Notes: generated from the sequence alone by a model not told the origin. Counted from the first letter of the stretch, positions 45,873-55,818 are shown. The stretch is DNA of 64,000 nucleotides from Nocardia uniformis NBRC 13702 (GCF_001613345.1 NZ_BDCE01000017.1:1-64000); one strand, 5' to 3'. Translations and numbers: made by a program.

Positions 45873-46046
45873 CACCCGCGAAAGCCCCGGCGGTCGGTTT
45901 TTGGAACTCAGGTACCCGACCCGAACCGCGATAGGGAAGAATGGGTGCGGTGCGGCCCGCCACATACGCGTGGGCCGCCTGGTTGGCGACAACTGGAGAT
46001 CCATGAAAGTGCGCAGCAGACCGCGCAGATCTGGAGGGAGCAGAGG

Positions 46047-46214
46047 ATGGCGGCCATGAAGCCCCGCACCGGGGACGGTCCCCTCGAAGCAACCAAGGAA
46101 GGGCGTGGAATCGTCATGCGGGTTCCACTCGAGGGTGGCGGGCGTCTGGTCGTCGAACTCACGCCGGACGAAGCTGCGGCACTGGGTGACGAACTCAAGA
46201 GTGTCACGAGCTAG
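46047..46214 (+). CDS. DUF3117 small conserved protein
   Basis: 55 residues, starting at ATG 46047 after GGAGGGAG. The sequence MKPRTGDGPLEATKEGRGIV and RVPLEGGGRLVVELTPDEA is nearly invariant across actinobacteria (Rv1211). Function unknown. It sits between tag and the methyltransferase, as in mycobacteria. Confidence 0.95.
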   Translation: MAAMKPRTGDGPLEATKEGRGIVMRVPLEGGGRLVVELTPDEAAALGDELKSVTS

Positions 46215-46229
46215 CAGCCCGACCTGCCG

Positions 46230-47264
46230 GTGAGCGCCATTGAACCGGTAGCTCGGCTCACCGGCACCACACGAGATACGGCGCTCACCGGTCCCGTCGC
46301 AGCCAGCCCGGGCCCGGCCGAGCGCCTCTTCGCGACCGCCGACCTACTCGCCTGCCCGGAATGCGGCCAGGACCTCACCGGCCGGGACCGTACGCTGCGC
46401 TGTTCCCGTGGGCACAGCTTCGACCTGGCCAAACAGGGCTACGTCAGTTTGCTCACCGGTGCGTCCACCAAAATGACCGGCGACACCCCGGCCATGCTCG
46501 ACGCCCGCGCGGCCTTCCAGTCGGCGGGCCATTTCGCACCGATCGCGGCGGCTTTGGCGAGTGCGGCGGCCTCCGGTTCCACCCTGACGACCACGTCGGC
46601 GACACGGCTCGCATCGACGCTGCTGCCCAGTGCGCGGGCTGACCTCGCGCCCGGCGCACCGGCCGGGCACAACCTCGCGAGTCACCGCACCGGCCCCGCT
46701 GTGCTGGAAATCGGAGCCGGAACCGGCTACTACCTGGCCGCTGTCCTCGACGCCGTCCCCGAAGGACGCGGAATCGCGCTCGACGTCGCCAAACCGGCCG
46801 CGCGCCGCGCCGCGCGAGCACATGTGCGGGCCGGTTCGGTACTGGCCGACGCGTGGACCGGCCTACCGATTCGCGACGGCGTCCTCGACACCGTGTTCTC
46901 GGTCTTCGCGCCCCGCAATGCCGACGAGGTGGCCCGGGTACTCGCACCCGACGGCCGCTTCATCATCGTCACCCCGACCGAGCGGCATCTCGGCGAACTC
47001 ATCGAGCCCCTGGATATGGTCCGGGTCGACGCGACCAAGGCGCGACGGCTCGCCGACTCACTCGCCGACCGCTTCGAATTGGTCGAGCGCGAACTGGTCG
47101 AGTTCTCGATGTCGCTGTCACACAACGACATCGCGAATGTCGTAGGGATGGGACCATCGGCTTTCCACGCTGACGCCCAACTCACTCCCCGAATCGCCGC
47201 CCTGCCGCCGACTGTCGTGGTGACCGCGTCGGTGACCGTCGCGATATACCGCCCGCGAGGCTAG
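46230..47264 (+). CDS. 23S rRNA methyltransferase, RlmA/TlrB-like
   Basis: 344 residues from GTG 46230. The N-terminal zinc motif CPECGQDL and CSRGHSFDLAKQGYVSLL is the RlmA/TlrB signature, and the SAM site is VLEIGAGTGYYLAAVLD. Such enzymes methylate G745/G748 of 23S rRNA; the TlrB branch gives tylosin resistance. Residues about 95-150 hold an Ala/Ser/Thr-rich insertion not seen in short members. Confidence 0.88.
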   Translation: MSAIEPVARLTGTTRDTALTGPVAASPGPAERLFATADLLACPECGQDLTGRDRTLRCSRGHSFDLAKQGYVSLLTGASTKMTGDTPAMLDARAAFQSAGHFAPIAAALASAAASGSTLTTTSATRLASTLLPSARADLAPGAPAGHNLASHRTGPAVLEIGAGTGYYLAAVLDAVPEGRGIALDVAKPAARRAARAHVRAGSVLADAWTGLPIRDGVLDTVFSVFAPRNADEVARVLAPDGRFIIVTPTERHLGELIEPLDMVRVDATKARRLADSLADRFELVERELVEFSMSLSHNDIANVVGMGPSAFHADAQLTPRIAALPPTVVVTASVTVAIYRPRG

Positions 47265-47267
47265 CGC

Positions 47268-47447
47268 TCACCCCACGTCGACGATCGCGACGTGCGGGGC
47301 ATAGTGCCGTACCGCCGCCGCGAGACGCTCGCGGTCGAGTTTCCAACCGCTGATCGGGCGACTCGCGGCCACCACCGTCGGCGGGACATGGGGAATCAGC
47401 AATGGCACCGCTTTGCGGTTCGGTGTGCCGCCGGTAGCGGCCTGATC
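47268..47447 (-). pseudogene. Possible gene remnant (C-terminal 59 codons)
   Basis: A minus-strand frame ending at TGA 47268-47270 reads as plausible protein (NRKAVPLLIPHVPPTVVAAS, then GWKLDRERLAAAVRHYAPHV) with GC-rich third positions. It has no start codon or ribosome site, and stops cut it off upstream. It may be the tail of a lost gene. A bulged hairpin (47271-47299) overlaps its end. Family not recognised. Confidence 0.3.
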
Positions 47448-47526
47448 TCATCCCAGTGTCCCGACGAAATCATGCCCCGACAGCCGATGTACGACTCTGC
47501 CGCCAATGTCGGTAGCGTTGCGCGGC

Positions 47527-48036
47527 ATGAGTGCTCAGTTCCCGGATAGACGGTGGGGTCCGCAGACCGGTCTGCTGCGGCGGACGGCGAGTTCGTTCGC
47601 GGCGACGACATTGGGGTCGACGGTAATCCGGAAGCTCACACCGCTGGATCGTCGGCTGCTGGAGCGTACGGCGGGTAAGTACACGGTGCTGGGGCCGATC
47701 GGTGCGCCGGTGATCCTGTTGACCACCACCGGACGCAAGTCGGGGCAGCCACGCACCACACCGCTGCTGTACGTGCACGACGGCGATGTGCTGTACGTGA
47801 TCGGCAGTAATTTCGGGCAGGCGACCCATCCGGCGTGGACGGGCAACCTACTGGCCGCACCGGAGGCCACGGTAACCATCGCCGGACAGCGGATTGCGGT
47901 GACAGCCGCGCGCGTCGAGGATCCGGCGAAGCAGGCGGAGGTTTTCGCTCGCTTCGAGGAGACCACGCAGGCCTACACCGCCTACAAGGACCGCACCGAC
48001 CGCGATCTGCGCATCTTCGCGCTGCGGCGAGCGTAG
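47527..48036 (+). CDS. Nitroreductase/deazaflavin-dependent oxidoreductase (DUF385, Ddn-like)
   Basis: 169-residue F420-binding split-barrel protein: TTGRKSGQPRTTPLLYVHDG, then VIGSNFGQATHPAWTGNLLA. The N-terminal helical segment may touch the membrane, as in Ddn. Members reduce quinones or nitroimidazoles with F420H2. Its stop lies 4 bases from that of the convergent glgA gene, with no terminator between. Confidence 0.93.
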   Translation: MSAQFPDRRWGPQTGLLRRTASSFAATTLGSTVIRKLTPLDRRLLERTAGKYTVLGPIGAPVILLTTTGRKSGQPRTTPLLYVHDGDVLYVIGSNFGQATHPAWTGNLLAAPEATVTIAGQRIAVTAARVEDPAKQAEVFARFEETTQAYTAYKDRTDRDLRIFALRRA

Positions 48037-48040
48037 CAAC

Positions 48041-49240
48041 CTAGTTCTTGCGCACCTGATCGTAGATCCGCACCGTGCGCGCGGCGATCTGGTTCCAGTC
48101 GAATTCGGCTATGGCTCGGGCCCTTCCGGCCACACCCATGGCTTCGGCGGTGACCGGATCGCCCGCCACGGCATTGATCGCATCGGCGAGGGACGCTTCG
48201 TAGGCGGTGGTGTCGTCGGCGTCGTAGTGCACCAGTCGCCCGGTCACCCCCTCGGCGACCACCTCCGGAATACCGCCCACATCGGAGGCAACCACGGCGG
48301 TCCCGCAGGCCATGGCCTCCAGATTCACGATGCCCAGCGGCTCGTACACCGACGGGCATACGAAAACTGTTGCGGCGGAAAGAATCTGCCGCACCATCTC
48401 GGTGGGCAGCATTTCCCGCACCCAGAACACACTCCCGCGCCGACGGCTCAGCTCCGAAACCGCCGTCGCCACCTCGGCCTCCAGCCGCGGTGTATCGGCG
48501 GCCCCGGCGCACAGCACCAGTTGAATCGACGGATCCAGGTGCCGCGCCGCGGCCAGCAGATGCGCGACGCCCTTCTGATGGGTGATCCGCCCGACGAACG
48601 CCACAATCGGCCGGTCCCGATGCACACCCAATTCGGCCAGTACATCGCGCACCCCGTCACGCGGGCCGCCGGGATGCCACACCTGCGCGTCGATTCCGTT
48701 GTGCACCACATGCACTCGATCCGGGTTCAGCTCCGGATAGGCGTCCAGCACATCGGCCCGCATGCCGGAACTCACCGCGATGACGGCGTCGGCATAGGCC
48801 ATGGCATTGCGCTCCGACCACGACGACAGCCGGTACCCGCCGCCCAATTGCTCGGCCTTCCACGGCCGCCGCGGTTCCAGCGAATGCGCCGTCAGCACAT
48901 GCGGAATCCCGTAGAGTTCGGCCGCCAGGTGCCCGGCCAGCCCGGTGTACCAGGTATGGGAGTGCACGACGTCCGCCCCGCTCGCCGCATCCGCCATGCG
49001 CAGCTGCGCCGACATCATCTGCACCGCCGAGTTGGCCGCGTAGAGCATGGGATCGGGCTGATGCACGATGGCCTCGGTGCGGGCGACCCCCATGCAGTGC
49101 ACGGTCACCTCGCACAGCTCCCGCAGTCGCGGCACCAACTGTGTGACATGCACGCCCGCCCCGCCATAGACCTCCGGCGGGTATTCGCGGGTCATCATGG
49201 CGAGCCGTAGTTCGCGCCCGGCCTCCGCGCCGTATTCCAC
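48041..49240 (-). CDS. glgA: Alpha-maltose-1-phosphate/glycogen synthase (GlgA/GlgM, GT4)
   Basis: 399-residue GT4 enzyme (Rv1212c type, also called GlgM), which uses ADP-glucose to make maltose 1-phosphate or extend alpha-glucan. TREYPPEVYGGAGVHV opens the acceptor domain; VGRITHQKGV and EPLGIVNLEAMACGTAVVAS form the donor site. GTG 49240 is used; a start about 10 codons later is possible. Divergent from glgC across 74 bases, so both genes of the pathway share a control region. Confidence 0.95.
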   Translation of the reverse strand: MEYGAEAGRELRLAMMTREYPPEVYGGAGVHVTQLVPRLRELCEVTVHCMGVARTEAIVHQPDPMLYAANSAVQMMSAQLRMADAASGADVVHSHTWYTGLAGHLAAELYGIPHVLTAHSLEPRRPWKAEQLGGGYRLSSWSERNAMAYADAVIAVSSGMRADVLDAYPELNPDRVHVVHNGIDAQVWHPGGPRDGVRDVLAELGVHRDRPIVAFVGRITHQKGVAHLLAAARHLDPSIQLVLCAGAADTPRLEAEVATAVSELSRRRGSVFWVREMLPTEMVRQILSAATVFVCPSVYEPLGIVNLEAMACGTAVVASDVGGIPEVVAEGVTGRLVHYDADDTTAYEASLADAINAVAGDPVTAEAMGVAGRARAIAEFDWNQIAARTVRIYDQVRKN

Positions 49241-49314
49241 TCGTTCAACCTAAACGTTCACCCGACCTCTGACCAACCAGACTGGCCTGGTAACGGAGAG
49301 CCGGTAGGTTGGGG

Positions 49315-50532
49315 ATGGTGAGGAGCCAGCCGCACGTACTCGGGATCGTGCTCGCCGGTGGCGAGGGCAAGCGACTCTTTCCGCTCACCAAGGACCGCGC
49401 CAAGCCCGCGGTGCCGTTCGGCGGGGCCTATCGGCTCATCGATTTCGTGCTGTCGAATCTGGTGAACGCCGGATATCTGCGGATCTGTGTGCTCACCCAG
49501 TACAAATCGCATTCACTGGACCGGCATATCTCGCAAACCTGGCGACTATCCGGATTCGGCGGCGAGTACATCACCCCGGTACCCGCGCAGCAACGACTGG
49601 GCCCGCGCTGGTACACCGGCAGCGCCGACGCCATCATGCAGTCGCTGAACCTGATCTACGACGAGGATCCCGAATACATCGTGGTGTTCGGCGCGGACCA
49701 CGTGTACCGGATGGATCCGGAGCAGATGGTGTCGCACCACATCGATTCCGGTGCGGGTGTGACGGTCGCGGGCATCCGGGTGCCGCGCAGTACGGCCAGC
49801 GCCTTCGGCTGTATCGATTCCGACGAGGCCGGCCGGATCACCCAGTTCCTGGAGAAGCCGGTCCATCCGCCGGGCACCCCGGACGATCCGAACTCCACCT
49901 TCGCCTCCATGGGCAATTACGTCTTCACCACCAAGGTGCTGGTCGACGCCATCCGCGCGGATGCCGACGACACCGATTCCGATCACGATATGGGCGGCGA
50001 CATCATTCCCGGCCTGGTGCGCGCCGGACAGGCCGCCGTCTACGACTTCGCCCGCAACGATGTGCCCGGTGCGACCGAGCGCAGCCGCGGTTACTGGCGT
50101 GATGTCGGCACCCTGGACGCCTTCTACGACGCGCATATGGATCTGGTGTCGGTGGACCCGGTCTTCGATCTCTACAACAGGCACTGGCCGATTCGCGGTG
50201 CGGCCGAGAACCTGCCGCCGGCCAAATTCGGCCGCGGCGGGCTGGCGCAGGAGTCGATTGTCGGCGCGGGCAGCATTCTGTCGGCGGCCACGGTGCGCAA
50301 TTCGGTGCTGTTCTCCAATGTGATGGTCTCCGACGGCGCGACGGTGGAGGGCAGTGTGCTCATGCCAGGTGTGCGAATCGGGCGCGGTGCGGTGGTGCGA
50401 CACGCCATCCTGGATAAGAACGTGGTGGTCACCGAGGGCGAGATCATCGGCGTGGACCTGGATCGTGACCGTGACCGCTTCGCGGTGAGCAATGGCGGTG
50501 TAGTGACGGTCGGCAAAGGCATCTGGGTGTAA
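49315..50532 (+). CDS. glgC: Glucose-1-phosphate adenylyltransferase
   Basis: 405 residues. N-terminal nucleotidyltransferase ([34 protein letters not shown]) and C-terminal left-handed beta helix. Makes ADP-glucose for the divergent GlgA/GlgM. ATG 49315 after GGTTGGGG. Confidence 0.97.
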   Translation: MVRSQPHVLGIVLAGGEGKRLFPLTKDRAKPAVPFGGAYRLIDFVLSNLVNAGYLRICVLTQYKSHSLDRHISQTWRLSGFGGEYITPVPAQQRLGPRWYTGSADAIMQSLNLIYDEDPEYIVVFGADHVYRMDPEQMVSHHIDSGAGVTVAGIRVPRSTASAFGCIDSDEAGRITQFLEKPVHPPGTPDDPNSTFASMGNYVFTTKVLVDAIRADADDTDSDHDMGGDIIPGLVRAGQAAVYDFARNDVPGATERSRGYWRDVGTLDAFYDAHMDLVSVDPVFDLYNRHWPIRGAAENLPPAKFGRGGLAQESIVGAGSILSAATVRNSVLFSNVMVSDGATVEGSVLMPGVRIGRGAVVRHAILDKNVVVTEGEIIGVDLDRDRDRFAVSNGGVVTVGKGIWV

Positions 50533-50569
50533 CGACATTCGCGCCGGACGGGGCGCGGGAGGGAGCATC

Positions 50570-51769
50570 ATGAGACGCGCCGTACGCGTGGCAACGGTAG
50601 CCGCCAGTCTGAGCCTGACCGCACTTGTGGCCGGATGTGGGGTGAACGGCACCGCGCTGCCGGGCGAGATCGACGTCCGCGCCCTGAATACCGGTGCGTA
50701 CCCGATCGATCGCCACAGCTACGACCAGCGGGCCGACGGCGATGGTGCACTGCTGGAGGGCTTCCGAATGGCCGAGGCGGTGGTGCCGACGTCGGAGATC
50801 GACCCCTCACTGTCCATCGGCCGCGGTGGCATCGTGCTACCCGACCCCAGGACCGTGGTGAGTGTCAGCAATCTGTCGGGTGCGTCCCGGCCGGTGCTGG
50901 AGAATCGCGGATTCATTACCGGTTACGCCGCCAGTGGCTCCGATCTGCCCGATAAGGGCAATACCACCGATCCGGCCAGCACCGCGATCACCGTGCGCCT
51001 GCTGCGCTTCCCCGATGCCGATGCCGCCAAGCTCGCCGCCCGCGAGCTCGAGGACGCCGATTTCAATGTGGCTCTCGATCAGAACAAGAAGCTGACCATC
51101 GCCGAATATCCGGATGCCTTCGCGCACTGGCGGCCCGGCGTGCCGAGTATCGGAATGACCATGCCACGCAAGGAATTCGTTATCTCGGTATTCGCCTCAC
51201 GCCCCAGGGCCGATGAGAAGGATCTGGTGAGCTGGGCGAAGAAGACCCTGGACGCCGAGGTGCCGGTGGTGGATGCCTTCCAGCCCACACCCGCCGACAA
51301 ACTGGATGAGCTGCCGGTCGATCCGGATGGCCTGCTCGCCCGCACCCTGGTCGACGATCGCGATAATCGCACCCCGGATCCGGATACCTTCGCGGTCTAC
51401 GGCCCCAATTCCCTGGTGCTCGTCGCCGCCGATCAGGCCAAGCGACAGCAGTTGATCGACGAGGTCGGTATGGACGCCATGTCTACGGGCGACGACAATT
51501 TCCTCTTCCGCGTTCGCGATGCCGACGGCGGGGCGAAGCTGGTCAACGGCCTGATCGACGCCCTCGGCGAGCGCTGGGTGAGCAGTCCGGCCCCGGAGAA
51601 TGTGCCCGGCACCAAATGCGCGCGCCTCAACCGCGCGGGCGACGCCGACAACGCGTACCGCTGCTATGTGGTCTACAAACGCTATGTGGGCCTGGTGAAC
51701 GCCGATTCCGAAAGGGAGGCGCAGCTGAAGGCCTCGGCCCAGTACGCGCTACTCGCCAACAGCCTGTAG
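50570..51769 (+). CDS. Secreted lipoprotein, DUF7373-like (paralog 3 of 3)
   Basis: 399 residues from ATG 50570 (GGGAGGGAG upstream). Lipobox LVAGC, Cys23. GEIDVRALNTGAYPIDRHSY matches the opening of paralog 2, and the C-terminal Cys pair (TKCARL, YRCYVVYKRYVGLV) matches both others. It stands alone 38 bases after glgC, far from the tandem pair at 23.8-26.3 kb. Confidence 0.85.
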   Translation: MRRAVRVATVAASLSLTALVAGCGVNGTALPGEIDVRALNTGAYPIDRHSYDQRADGDGALLEGFRMAEAVVPTSEIDPSLSIGRGGIVLPDPRTVVSVSNLSGASRPVLENRGFITGYAASGSDLPDKGNTTDPASTAITVRLLRFPDADAAKLAARELEDADFNVALDQNKKLTIAEYPDAFAHWRPGVPSIGMTMPRKEFVISVFASRPRADEKDLVSWAKKTLDAEVPVVDAFQPTPADKLDELPVDPDGLLARTLVDDRDNRTPDPDTFAVYGPNSLVLVAADQAKRQQLIDEVGMDAMSTGDDNFLFRVRDADGGAKLVNGLIDALGERWVSSPAPENVPGTKCARLNRAGDADNAYRCYVVYKRYVGLVNADSEREAQLKASAQYALLANSL

Positions 51770-51848
51770 AGCTGAGGCGAAACCCGTCATCCCGGCGCGA
51801 CCCCTCACCACGCCCACCACCACCCCGACGCGACCCACCACCACGCAC

Positions 51849-51965
51849 CCCGTCATCCCGGCGTGCTTTTGGCCGGGATCCACACTCTGCGATACAGGAG
51901 CTGACGCGATGGATTCCGGCCAAAAGCATGCCGGAATGACGGAGCAGCACGCCGGAATGACGGGG
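51849..51965. repeat. Dispersed palindromic repeat with iterated right edge
   Basis: Full copy (51853-51942, longer central spacer) followed by extra partial right edges (CACGCCGGAATGACGGGG type) about 20 bases apart. A lone left edge (GTCATCCCGGCGCGAC) lies at 51785. Between convergent genes at 51769 and 51992. Confidence 0.88.
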
Positions 51966-51991
51966 CCGCACGCCGATACGACGGGGCGGTA

Positions 51992-52480
51992 CTAGAAACG
52001 CGCTGTGTCGGTGTCGAATACGCGCCACGCGGCGGGCCTGGCACCCGTGTGCCGGGCGCTGTGCTCGTCCCCGGTGCACTCGGCGCAGTCGGATTCGGCT
52101 GCGCCATCGAGGTTTCCGGCGCGCGCATGGCCGGTCAGCGGGCGGCTCACCGCCTTTCCGCCGCGCCGTCCGCGACCACCGCGCGGCTCTCTGCCGTTGG
52201 TCGATCGCACACTGTCGTCCCGGAATTCGTAGTCCCGGAATCCGAAGGGCTGCAATAGCGCCCGTAGAAAGGCCACACCGTCGGCGGGCAGCACCGTGCG
52301 CCCCTCACCGAGAATGTCGACACCCTGGTGGTACCAGACCCGCGCGACCAGGCCCTCGACCGGATCGACCGCCCGGAAGGTGGCGCGCCCGTCGGCGGTG
52401 AGTCGGAATTCCGCAATGCGCCGCCATATTTCGCCTTCCCGGAAGTACAACCCCACCACGCCCGGTATCCGCGCGACCAT
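51992..52480 (-). CDS. Hypothetical 162-aa protein
   Basis: From ATG 52480. The N-terminal 100 residues look like a compact alpha/beta domain (GVVGLYFREGEIWRRIAEFR, VARVWYHQGVDILGEGRTVL). The C-terminal third is basic and disordered with a CAECTGDEHSARH stretch. Not recognised. Probably follows the small membrane gene at 52779. Confidence 0.55.
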   Translation of the reverse strand: MVARIPGVVGLYFREGEIWRRIAEFRLTADGRATFRAVDPVEGLVARVWYHQGVDILGEGRTVLPADGVAFLRALLQPFGFRDYEFRDDSVRSTNGREPRGGRGRRGGKAVSRPLTGHARAGNLDGAAESDCAECTGDEHSARHTGARPAAWRVFDTDTARF

Positions 52481-52551
52481 GACAACCCCATCCGTCGATC
52501 TCGAGAATGGAGTAGCCGCTACAGCCGCCCGATAATCCTCTCGAGGTCGAT

Positions 52552-52779
52552 TCAGCGTTGCGGGACGGGCGCGTGCACGGGTTCGGTACAGAACGGGGCG
52601 CACGAACCCGGTGACGGTGTCGGCGAGTAGCCGCCCTGCTGATCCTCGAACCGTGCCCCACTGACCAGCAGCAGCACCGCGAGCGCCACGAAAACCACGC
52701 CTCCGAACAGGATCAACGCGGGCCACAGCCAACCCGACGGCAGATGTGCTCCGAGTACCAGTCCTCCGTACATTGCCAT
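52552..52779 (-). CDS. Small single-helix membrane protein
   Basis: 75 residues from ATG 52779, with GAGGAGG 7 bases upstream. One helix (WPALILFGGVVFVALAVLLL) and a Pro/Cys-containing tail (CAPFCTEP). Good ribosome site and codon use; function unknown. Confidence 0.7.
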   Translation of the reverse strand: MAMYGGLVLGAHLPSGWLWPALILFGGVVFVALAVLLLVSGARFEDQQGGYSPTPSPGSCAPFCTEPVHAPVPQR

Positions 52780-52961
52780 TGCCGCACCTCCTCATCTACA
52801 TAGATTCCCCACTCCCCGTGTACCACCGCTGAGCTCGGGAAACCAGGGTCGGTGGTCGGTTCACGCGGGTTCGCGCGCACCGCCAGCGCGAGATCAATTG
52901 GGGCGCACGCTATTCCGATCACGCCGCAGCGGTGGTGCGAATCGTCCCCGCACCAGCCGAC

Positions 52962-53693
52962 TCAGGGTTCCTCGGTCATCCCCTGGAAGGCCGCGATGCC
53001 CCGCTCGGCCACCGCGTCGGGCTCCCCACGTCCGCGACGGCTACCCGCATAGGCCCATTCCCGGACCGCCGCCACCGGGCGCGGCAGCAACTCCACCTCC
53101 GGCGGCAGATTGCGCACCGGGTCGAAGAATCCGGGAGCGGCCTGTTCACCGATCTCCGGTTCGGCAATGGTGATCTCGGCCAGGGTGCGCGTAGCCCCGC
53201 CGCGCGTACGTGCCTGCAGGATGAAGCCGATCCGATGCCCCTTCAGATACGCGGACAGTGCCGCCAAGGACGGTGTTTCCGGCTGCCCCGCATCGGGTTC
53301 GGCGAATATCCACTCCGCCGGTCCGCCCTCGAACCGGTAGGCCATCAGACTGCCGTACCGCGCACTCTCCCAGCCCTGCGCGGGTTGGAGCAGGAATCGG
53401 CTCCACGGTCCGGTGCCGGTGGTGGCCAGTGCCAGATCCCACGGCCGGTTGCGCCGGTCGAGTACCCGTACCGCCAATCCGAGTACATCGGGGACCCCTG
53501 CGGGCAGCCCGATTCCCTTCGAAACCCGCGCCAGCACAGGCCGATCCGCACTTCCGAGCAATTGCTTGTATCCACCGTCGACGGCGTACAGCGCACCCGT
53601 CAACGACATCCCGGTCGGATGGAATACGCGGTTGCGGCGCACCCACGCCCCCGCTGCGAAGATCTCGCCCACCACACGGTCGGGAATAGCCAT
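52962..53693 (-). CDS. Catalase-fold-like conserved protein (no visible heme ligand)
   Basis: 243 residues from ATG 53693 (AAGAGG upstream). The segment RVSKGIGLPAGVPDVLGLAV resembles the RFS-G-G-PDxxGxA part of heme catalase-like proteins. The heme-binding Tyr motif and catalytic His of true catalases are not evident, so activity is doubtful. Similar actinobacterial genes are labelled phosphodiesterase or hypothetical. Follows the O-methyltransferase gene on the same strand with 58 bases between. Confidence 0.65.
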   Translation of the reverse strand: MAIPDRVVGEIFAAGAWVRRNRVFHPTGMSLTGALYAVDGGYKQLLGSADRPVLARVSKGIGLPAGVPDVLGLAVRVLDRRNRPWDLALATTGTGPWSRFLLQPAQGWESARYGSLMAYRFEGGPAEWIFAEPDAGQPETPSLAALSAYLKGHRIGFILQARTRGGATRTLAEITIAEPEIGEQAAPGFFDPVRNLPPEVELLPRPVAAVREWAYAGSRRGRGEPDAVAERGIAAFQGMTEEP

Positions 53694-53751
53694 AATCCGC
53701 ACCTCTTCGTTCAGCTCGGCATTACGCGAGCAATACCCGTGGTGCGCGGAT

Positions 53752-54399
53752 CTATCCCCTTGACGCGCAGAGCAGCCCGTCACCGACCGGAATCAGCACA
53801 CTGGTCAGTTGCGGATCCTCGGCGATGGCCCGGGTGGCCGCCCGCACCGCCTGCGTCGCCGGATCACGCTGCGCCGGATCCGGCACCCGCCCACCGAGCA
53901 GGGCGTTGTACAGCAGAATCGCCCCGCCCTCGCGTAGCAGCCGAACGCCCTGCTCCACATACTGCGGATGCTCCAGCGGCGCCGCGTCGATGAACACCAG
54001 GTCGTATGCGCCATCAGCGAGTCGCGGCAGCACATCCAGCGCCCGGCCGTTGATGAGACGCGTTCGGGCAGGCGCGATTTCGGCGGCCCGGAAGGCTTCC
54101 CGCGCCGCCCGCTGATGTTCGGGTTCGGAATCGATGGTGGTGAGGGTGCCATCGGAGTGCATACCGTCGAGCAGCCACAGGCCGCTGATACCCGCACCGG
54201 TGCCGACCTCGACGACGGCCTTGGCCCCCAGCAACTGCGCGTACATGCTGAGCAGCGCACCTACCGAGGGCGGTACCGGCGATGCGCCCAATTCGACGGA
54301 CCGTTCTCGGGCCGCGACGAGGATCTCGTCCTCGGCGACGGATTCCTCCACGTACGCGAGGTTGCGCTGCAGGTTCGATGCCGCGGGAGTCTGGCTCAC
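53752..54399 (-). CDS. SAM-dependent O-methyltransferase, COMT-like (Rv1220c type)
   Basis: 215 residues from GTG 54399. SAM site VEVGTGAG at 63-70. In the catechol-OMT family a metal is held by Asp in FIDAD and by a later Asp-Asn pair; here the first is FIDAAP (Asp138) but the pair is Tyr164-Asn165 ([11 protein letters not shown]), so one metal ligand is missing. It is divergent from sigE, as in mycobacteria. Function unknown. Confidence 0.92.
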   Translation of the reverse strand: MSQTPAASNLQRNLAYVEESVAEDEILVAARERSVELGASPVPPSVGALLSMYAQLLGAKAVVEVGTGAGISGLWLLDGMHSDGTLTTIDSEPEHQRAAREAFRAAEIAPARTRLINGRALDVLPRLADGAYDLVFIDAAPLEHPQYVEQGVRLLREGGAILLYNALLGGRVPDPAQRDPATQAVRAATRAIAEDPQLTSVLIPVGDGLLCASRG

Positions 54400-54556
54400 G
54401 GATATGAGGCTAATGGCGCGAACGTCCTATCGCGTGCCGGTGGCCGACCGGTGTGGCGAATTTTCTCAGGTGTCCCTCAGCCTGCGCATACTGATCCCAC
54501 ATCGGGACCAGCGAAAGTAATCATCGACGCCAGGCCAGCGACCGCGGTCCGGGGTC

Positions 54557-54584
54557 GGGAACAACTAGAGCCAACCTTTCGGTT
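54557..54584 (+). promoter_or_regulatory. Candidate ECF-sigma promoter for sigE
   Basis: GGGAAC at 54557-54562, then 17 bases, then CGGTT at 54580-54584. This fits the GGAAC/CGTT pattern used by SigE/SigH-type factors, with one extra G in the -10. It lies about 50 bases before sigE and suggests autoregulation. Confidence 0.5.
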
Positions 54585-54634
54585 GTACCCGGCACCGACG
54601 TTCACGGTCCCGAGTAGGAGGTAATCCCATCCAC

Positions 54635-55333
54635 ATGGTCGATGCGGCGCGTGAACACGCTTCCCTGCCCGAGCAGATTCAGCCGCTGAACAGCGAAACC
54701 CCGCTGGACAGTGACTTCGACGCGGCTCTCGCCGACAACGCGGTGTTATCCGGAACCGCGTTGTCCGGAACCGCTGCCTTCGATGCGACCGGCGATCGCG
54801 CCAAGTTGCCCACCTGGGATGAACTGGTGCGTGAACACGCCGACCGCGTCTACCGTCTCGCGTATCGCCTGACCGGCGATCCGCAGGACGCCGAGGATCT
54901 CACCCAGGAAACCTTCATTCGAGTTTTCCGCTCGCTGTCGAACTACCAGGCGGGCACCTTCGAAGGTTGGTTGCACCGAATCACCACCAATCTGTTCCTC
55001 GATATGGTCCGTCGCCGCAATCGCATCCGCATGGAGGCGCTGCCGGAGGACTACGACCGGGTGCCGTCCGAAGGTCCCGGCCCGGAGCAGCTCTACCACG
55101 ACGCCAATCTGGACCCCGACCTGCAGGCCGCCCTGGCCTCACTGGCTCCGGAGTTTCGCGCCGCGGTGGTGCTCTGTGATATCGAGGGTCTGTCCTACGA
55201 GGAGATCGGCGCGACGCTCGGCGTCAAATTGGGCACCGTGCGCAGCCGGATCCACCGTGGACGCCAGGCACTGCGCGAATACCTCGAGCATAATGGTGTG
55301 GAACGGCGTTTCGACGCCGAGAAAGTCGGGTAA
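54635..55333 (+). CDS. sigE: ECF RNA polymerase sigma factor SigE
   Basis: 232 residues. A 55-residue N-terminal extension includes a doubled LSGTA unit. Sigma region 2 lies at about 60-130 ([17 protein letters not shown]) and region 4 at 170-215 ([20 protein letters not shown]). The AGGAGG site is 13 bases from ATG 54635, a rather wide gap, so an unusual start nearer to it is possible. Directs the envelope-stress response and is held by RseA encoded downstream. Confidence 0.95.
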   Translation: MVDAAREHASLPEQIQPLNSETPLDSDFDAALADNAVLSGTALSGTAAFDATGDRAKLPTWDELVREHADRVYRLAYRLTGDPQDAEDLTQETFIRVFRSLSNYQAGTFEGWLHRITTNLFLDMVRRRNRIRMEALPEDYDRVPSEGPGPEQLYHDANLDPDLQAALASLAPEFRAAVVLCDIEGLSYEEIGATLGVKLGTVRSRIHRGRQALREYLEHNGVERRFDAEKVG

Positions 55334-55419
55334 CCCCGTCGCCGTATCGTTCGAGCAATTCGACGGCTGGCGGGTAGTTCCCGACGCAGCCGAGGTCGCC
55401 GGAGAAGGGTGTACACCGT

Positions 55420-55818
55420 ATGAGTGGCGAGGACAGCATGCGTCCGCCTCGATTCGCGCCCACCGAGCACTTGGCCACCGAGGCCATTGCCGCGTATGTG
55501 GACGGTGAGCTGCGGATGAACGCCTATCTGCGCGCCGCCCATCATCTTTCCGTCTGCACCGAGTGCATGGCCGAGGTGAATTCCCAGGAGCAGGCGCGAA
55601 TCGCGCTGCGGCAGTCCGGTCAGATCACCGCACCGCTGCGGCTGCACGACACTCTGAGCCGAATTCCCATCTCGGAGCTGCCCGGTGCGACGGACCATAA
55701 ACATCCCGCACACGGCGCGCCCGCGGACCGCGGGATGATGGCGCCGGGCGCGAGTTCCTTCGGAATGCGCCAAGATTCGTTCGACAGCAGAAGGTGGACA
55801 GCTTGGTGGCGCAAGTAG
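55420..55818 (+). CDS. rseA: Zinc anti-sigma factor RseA
   Basis: 132 residues with the ZAS motif His42-xxx-Cys46-xx-Cys49 (HLSVCTEC) that binds zinc and sequesters SigE. No membrane segment, so it is cytosolic like the mycobacterial RseA. The C-terminal half is Pro/Gly-rich. Between sigE and htrA in one stress operon. Confidence 0.93.
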   Translation: MSGEDSMRPPRFAPTEHLATEAIAAYVDGELRMNAYLRAAHHLSVCTECMAEVNSQEQARIALRQSGQITAPLRLHDTLSRIPISELPGATDHKHPAHGAPADRGMMAPGASSFGMRQDSFDSRRWTAWWRK

